The notes beneath the pieces were generated by a model. It made no database searches, had not been told where the DNA came from, and worked only from the letters and a program-made list of their open reading frames with translations. 9,509 nucleotides of DNA from Desulfobulbus sp. (GTDB taxonomy: Bacteria; Desulfobacterota; Desulfobulbia; Desulfobulbales; Desulfobulbaceae): NCBI GenBank assembly GCA_028684915.1, contig JAQUEZ010000230.1, positions 1 to 9,509 on the forward strand, written 5' to 3'. The translations under genes and the position numbers were made by a program. This document shows, piece by piece, positions 7,166-9,509 of the stretch; the stretch's first letter is position 1, and every line of letters starts with the position of its first letter.

Positions 7166-7777
7166 CCCGGTCCTGTCGGTTCATGCAGCAAATGATGAAG
7201 CGCATCACCGTCCCAGAAGGCACCACAAACTGGTCACAAAACATAAACCTCGGAAAAACAAAAAGTTAACTTTATTGCAGCATATCCTGCGACCATGCTG
7301 CAACAGGGAAAACAAAACGGAGATATCAGGGAAGAAAGCTGGCAGGGGCGACAACAGGGACGACAAAAATCGTTGAACAACGATGGTGCGGATTGATTGG
7401 TATCCGCTGAATATGAGAACAAAAAAAATGAAACCGGCTCCAGCAGGAACTGGGCCGATCTGCCCTACAAGGAAAACATCCTGATATCGACAGGTGGGTG
7501 AGATCACTGCTGGTGATAGGCCCACCGAAGAACGGCGTCAAACTGATCGCAAAACATGATCCCGCAAATATGCCGCTGACTCCATGAATGCTGGATATTT
7601 TTATGATCACTCAGTCAAAGGCTGGTATGCCCTCCCTCAATTTATCCAGGAGTCTTGCGATTTCCGCCAATGCCGCACTTCGGATGAAACATAGGTGCAG
7701 CAAGTTTCGGCAAAGGGAATCGACATTCTCCTTCTTCCTCTCACGAGAGCTACCATTCTGTCCACATTGCTCTTTAC
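7166..7777. other. Gene-free intergenic stretch with scattered palindromes
   Basis: About 600 bases without a credible coding region: the open frames are short, lack good ribosome sites and have unlikely composition. It contains a 12-bp perfect palindrome AAAGTTAACTTT (7262-7273) beside a hairpin TTGCAGCAT/ATGCTGCAA (7275-7303), which on the minus strand is followed by a T-rich run. There is also a hairpin GGTGGG-ATCAC/GTGAT-CCCACC with an internal loop (7493-7526). It could hold a small RNA or decayed sequence; I cannot tell which. Confidence 0.5.
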
Positions 7778-7793
7778 TGTATTAAAAGATACA
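7778..7793 (+). promoter_or_regulatory. NifA-type upstream activator site (TGT-N10-ACA)
   Basis: TGTATTAAAAGATACA matches the NifA upstream activator consensus TGT-N10-ACA and is a 5-bp inverted repeat (TGTAT/ATACA). It lies about 110 bp upstream of the -24 element at 7894, within the usual distance for NifA enhancers. A second perfect palindrome ACAAATTTGT (7791-7800) overlaps its right edge. Confidence 0.65.
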
Positions 7794-7805
7794 AATTTGT
7801 TTCAC

Positions 7806-7871
7806 GATACAGTGCCATCAATAAACCCATTTGGACAATTTACCCAGTTTAACCTATTGATATAGTGCCAT
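7806..7871 (+). repeat. Pair of 13-bp direct repeats GATAYAGTGCCAT
   Basis: GATACAGTGCCAT (7806-7818) and GATATAGTGCCAT (7859-7871) differ at one position and start 53 bp apart, about five helical turns. Both lie between the NifA-type site and the sigma-54 promoter, and the second overlaps the IHF-like match. They may be paired binding sites for another regulator; the protein is unknown. Confidence 0.5.
7850..7862 (-). promoter_or_regulatory. IHF-like DNA-bending site in the nifH control region
   Basis: On the minus strand TATCAATAGGTTA fits the IHF consensus WATCAANNNNTTR at every specified position. It lies between the NifA-type site and the -24/-12 promoter, where IHF usually bends DNA to bring NifA to the sigma-54 polymerase. 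A 13-bp degenerate match can occur by chance; its location is what makes it credible. Confidence 0.55.
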
Positions 7872-7892
7872 TTAACAAAAATCATTTCACAC

Positions 7893-7908
7893 TGGACTAT
7901 TTTTTGCT
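7893..7908 (+). promoter_or_regulatory. Sigma-54 (-24/-12) promoter for nifH
   Basis: TGGACTATTTTTTGCT has the invariant GG (7894-7895) and GC (7906-7907) exactly ten bases apart and a full TTGCT at -12. The -24 half is weaker than consensus after the TGG. The predicted start is near 7919, giving an unusually long leader of about 400 nt before nifH. The NifA-type and IHF-like sites upstream support it. Confidence 0.65.
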
Positions 7909-7924
7909 TTAAACAAGAGAGCAC

Positions 7925-7992
7925 AAAGGAACATTTTCCCCTCTCTTCACCCACGCCACTAACGAATTGGAGCGCTCCGGAACCATCCCGGA
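7925..7992 (+). repeat. nifH leader repeat, copy A
   Basis: This stretch resembles 8235-8301, about 310 bp downstream. The best part is CCACGCCActAACGaATTGG followed by aGCGcTCcGgAAccATCCCgGA (7951-7992), roughly 80% identical to copy B with one 1-base gap. The preceding AGGaaCaTTTTCC also matches. Copy A contains the palindrome GGAGCGCTCC (7969-7978) and a TCCGG/CCGGA hairpin (7976-7992), both degraded in copy B. It would lie at the very 5' end of the transcript from the 7893 promoter. Confidence 0.7.
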
Positions 7993-8081
7993 CCAACGTT
8001 AGTCTTCAACCGAAGAACTGTACCTGATCTCTCTTGAAACAGTCAGTCTTCCGGTTTCAGCACATATGGATTAGTGGACCT

Positions 8082-8101
8082 TGTCTTGGGCGATTAAGAC
8101 A
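8082..8101. promoter_or_regulatory. Inverted repeat TGTCTT-N8-AAGACA upstream of nifH
   Basis: A perfect 6-bp inverted repeat with an 8-base spacer. It resembles a NifA site in ending TGT...ACA, but with N14 instead of N10, so it is unlikely to be standard. Its distance to the GGCAC at 8206 (about 115 bp) is close to the spacing between the 7778 site and the 7893 promoter, which suggests it may be the decayed counterpart in a duplicated control region. Confidence 0.35.
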
Positions 8102-8204
8102 CTCTCTATTTTCCTATCCTTACCTGATCTATAATTCTATCGATCCAGCACCTGATTGTATTGGTGTGCACCATTTCGCATAGCAGTGCATTGCGATTAC
8201 CAAA

Positions 8205-8220
8205 CGGCACTTGAGCAGAT
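8205..8220 (+). promoter_or_regulatory. Degenerate sigma-54-like promoter close to nifH
   Basis: CGGCACTTGAGCAGAT has a good -24 element (GGCAC), but ten bases later reads GA where GC is required. Its position relative to leader copy B matches that of the 7893 promoter relative to copy A, within two bases. It is probably an inactive remnant, or a weak second promoter giving a leader of about 90 nt. Confidence 0.3.
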
Positions 8221-8234
8221 TCGATCATTTATTC

Positions 8235-8301
8235 CAGAGGGACCTTTTCCTCTGCTTTAACCACGCCAATAACGGATTGGAACGATCAGAAATATCCCTG
8301 A
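8235..8301 (+). repeat. nifH leader repeat, copy B
   Basis: Second copy of the 7925-7992 sequence: AGGGACcTTTTCC, then CCACGCCAATAACGGATTGG and a diverged tail ending ATCCCTGA at 8301. It stops five bases short of the nifH ribosome site (TAAGGAG, 8306-8312). It may be a regulatory RNA or DNA element kept in two copies, or the trace of a local duplication. Confidence 0.7.
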
Positions 8302-8308
8302 AATATAA

Positions 8309-9148
<840 letters not shown>

Positions 9149-9509
9149 ACAAGGACGCAAGCCATTGAAGTTTAATGAAAAAAGTCTAATACGAAGAGAC
9201 AGAATCGCAACTTGCAAACGGCCTACCTGAATGCGTACTTATAGTTTCCATTGATAAAGCCCCGACTTTGCCGGTGGCAACTGACGTTAGCTCCATTAAT
9301 TTTTTTTCAGACGACTAAACAACCACTGGCTTAAAATCAGTGGTTGTTTAGTCGCAAGCTTTCGGGGTCAGGAGTTTTGCGGCTTCTGCTTAAAGATGAC
9401 AGCGGCTATCGCTTGTTCAGCGTATCGAATTTTCGCCATCGAGTTTACTTTGGTCACAACGGCAGCCAAGGGGCACACCAGCCTCTAGGCAGTTTGGTGG
9501 CTGATTGAT
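9149..9509. other. Region downstream of nifH without a recognisable gene
   Basis: After the nifH stop there are 361 bases with only very short open frames. A weak, mismatched stem at about 9273-9294 is followed by an 8-T run (9300-9307) and could act as a poor terminator for nifH. A small TTGCC/GGCAA stem lies at 9268-9280. From 9360 to the right edge I recognise nothing. A short open frame enters from the right edge on the minus strand and stops at 9417, but it is too short to identify. Confidence 0.5.
9312..9354. repeat. Perfect 17-bp-arm inverted repeat downstream of nifH
   Basis: CGACTAAACAACCACTG (9312-9328) is exactly complementary to 9338-9354 around a 9-base loop. No T-run follows on the plus strand, and on the minus strand an A-run follows, so it is not a textbook terminator in either direction; the T-run at 9300-9307 lies before it. 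It might be an RNA 3'-end stabiliser, a bidirectional Rho-linked terminator or the end of a mobile repeat. Confidence 0.8.

Noticed and set aside
7275..7303. TTGCAGCAT/ATGCTGCAA hairpin as an intrinsic terminator on the minus strand
   Set aside because: No gene ends there on the minus strand, and the T-rich run is about ten bases past the stem.
7104..7376. 90-residue plus-strand open frame in the intergenic region
   Set aside because: It overlaps the sigma-54 promoter and palindrome, has a low-complexity Lys/Asn/Arg-rich product and no ribosome site.
7205..7525. 106-residue minus-strand open frame with hydrophobic stretches
   Set aside because: No ribosome site, no recognisable family, odd Cys/Phe-rich composition; probably chance.
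8075..8090. TGGACCTTGTCTTGGG as a sigma-54 promoter for nifH
   Set aside because: The invariant GC at -12 is GG here; the site at 7893 fits better and has enhancer and IHF-like sites upstream.
9174..9188. ATGAAAAAAGTC after nifH as the start of a nifI/glnB gene
   Set aside because: It hits a TAA stop after four codons, and no GlnB-like sequence follows in any frame.

Overview
The window looks like chromosomal DNA of an anaerobic Desulfobacterota (former Deltaproteobacteria) bacterium, probably a sulfate reducer or fatty-acid oxidiser of the Desulfobulbales/Desulfobacterales type. Three things point there: a cluster III-type NifH, a membrane FeS oxidoreductase of the ETF:menaquinone oxidoreductase (EMO) kind next to etfBA, and a small interspersed repeat whose arms resemble short repeats I associate with this phylum. 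The assignment is an inference from gene content; no rRNA gene is present.

Region 1 (about 1-7110) is one leftward transcription unit for beta-oxidation and its electron outlet. In order of transcription it holds a degenerate acyl-CoA dehydrogenase paralogue (7026-5887), an enoyl-CoA hydratase (5763-4981), an intact short-chain acyl-CoA dehydrogenase (4821-3679), an EMO-like membrane protein (3489-1420), etfB (1121-345) and the start of etfA (345 to the left edge). The acyl-CoA dehydrogenase would pass electrons to EtfAB, EtfAB to the FeS membrane protein, and that protein to menaquinone, while the hydratase performs the next carbon step. A strong -24/-12 (sigma-54) promoter sits just upstream, with an AT-rich palindrome behind it. 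A 160-bp MITE-like element lies between the EMO gene and etfB.

Region 2 (7027-8320) is a long divergent intergenic region. Its left part (7166-7777) has no credible gene. Its right part holds a complete-looking nitrogen-fixation control region facing right: a NifA-type site, a match to the IHF consensus, and a -24/-12 promoter, followed by a leader of about 400 nt. About 70 bp of that leader is duplicated just before nifH.

Region 3 (8321-9509) contains nifH, then at least 361 bp without a recognisable gene, including a perfect 17-bp-arm hairpin. The nifI1/nifI2/nifDK genes expected after a cluster III nifH are not within reach. The two oddest features are an acyl-CoA dehydrogenase that has lost its catalytic glutamate and FAD motifs while keeping an open frame, and an EMO-like protein whose first CCG domain has lost every cluster-ligand cysteine.
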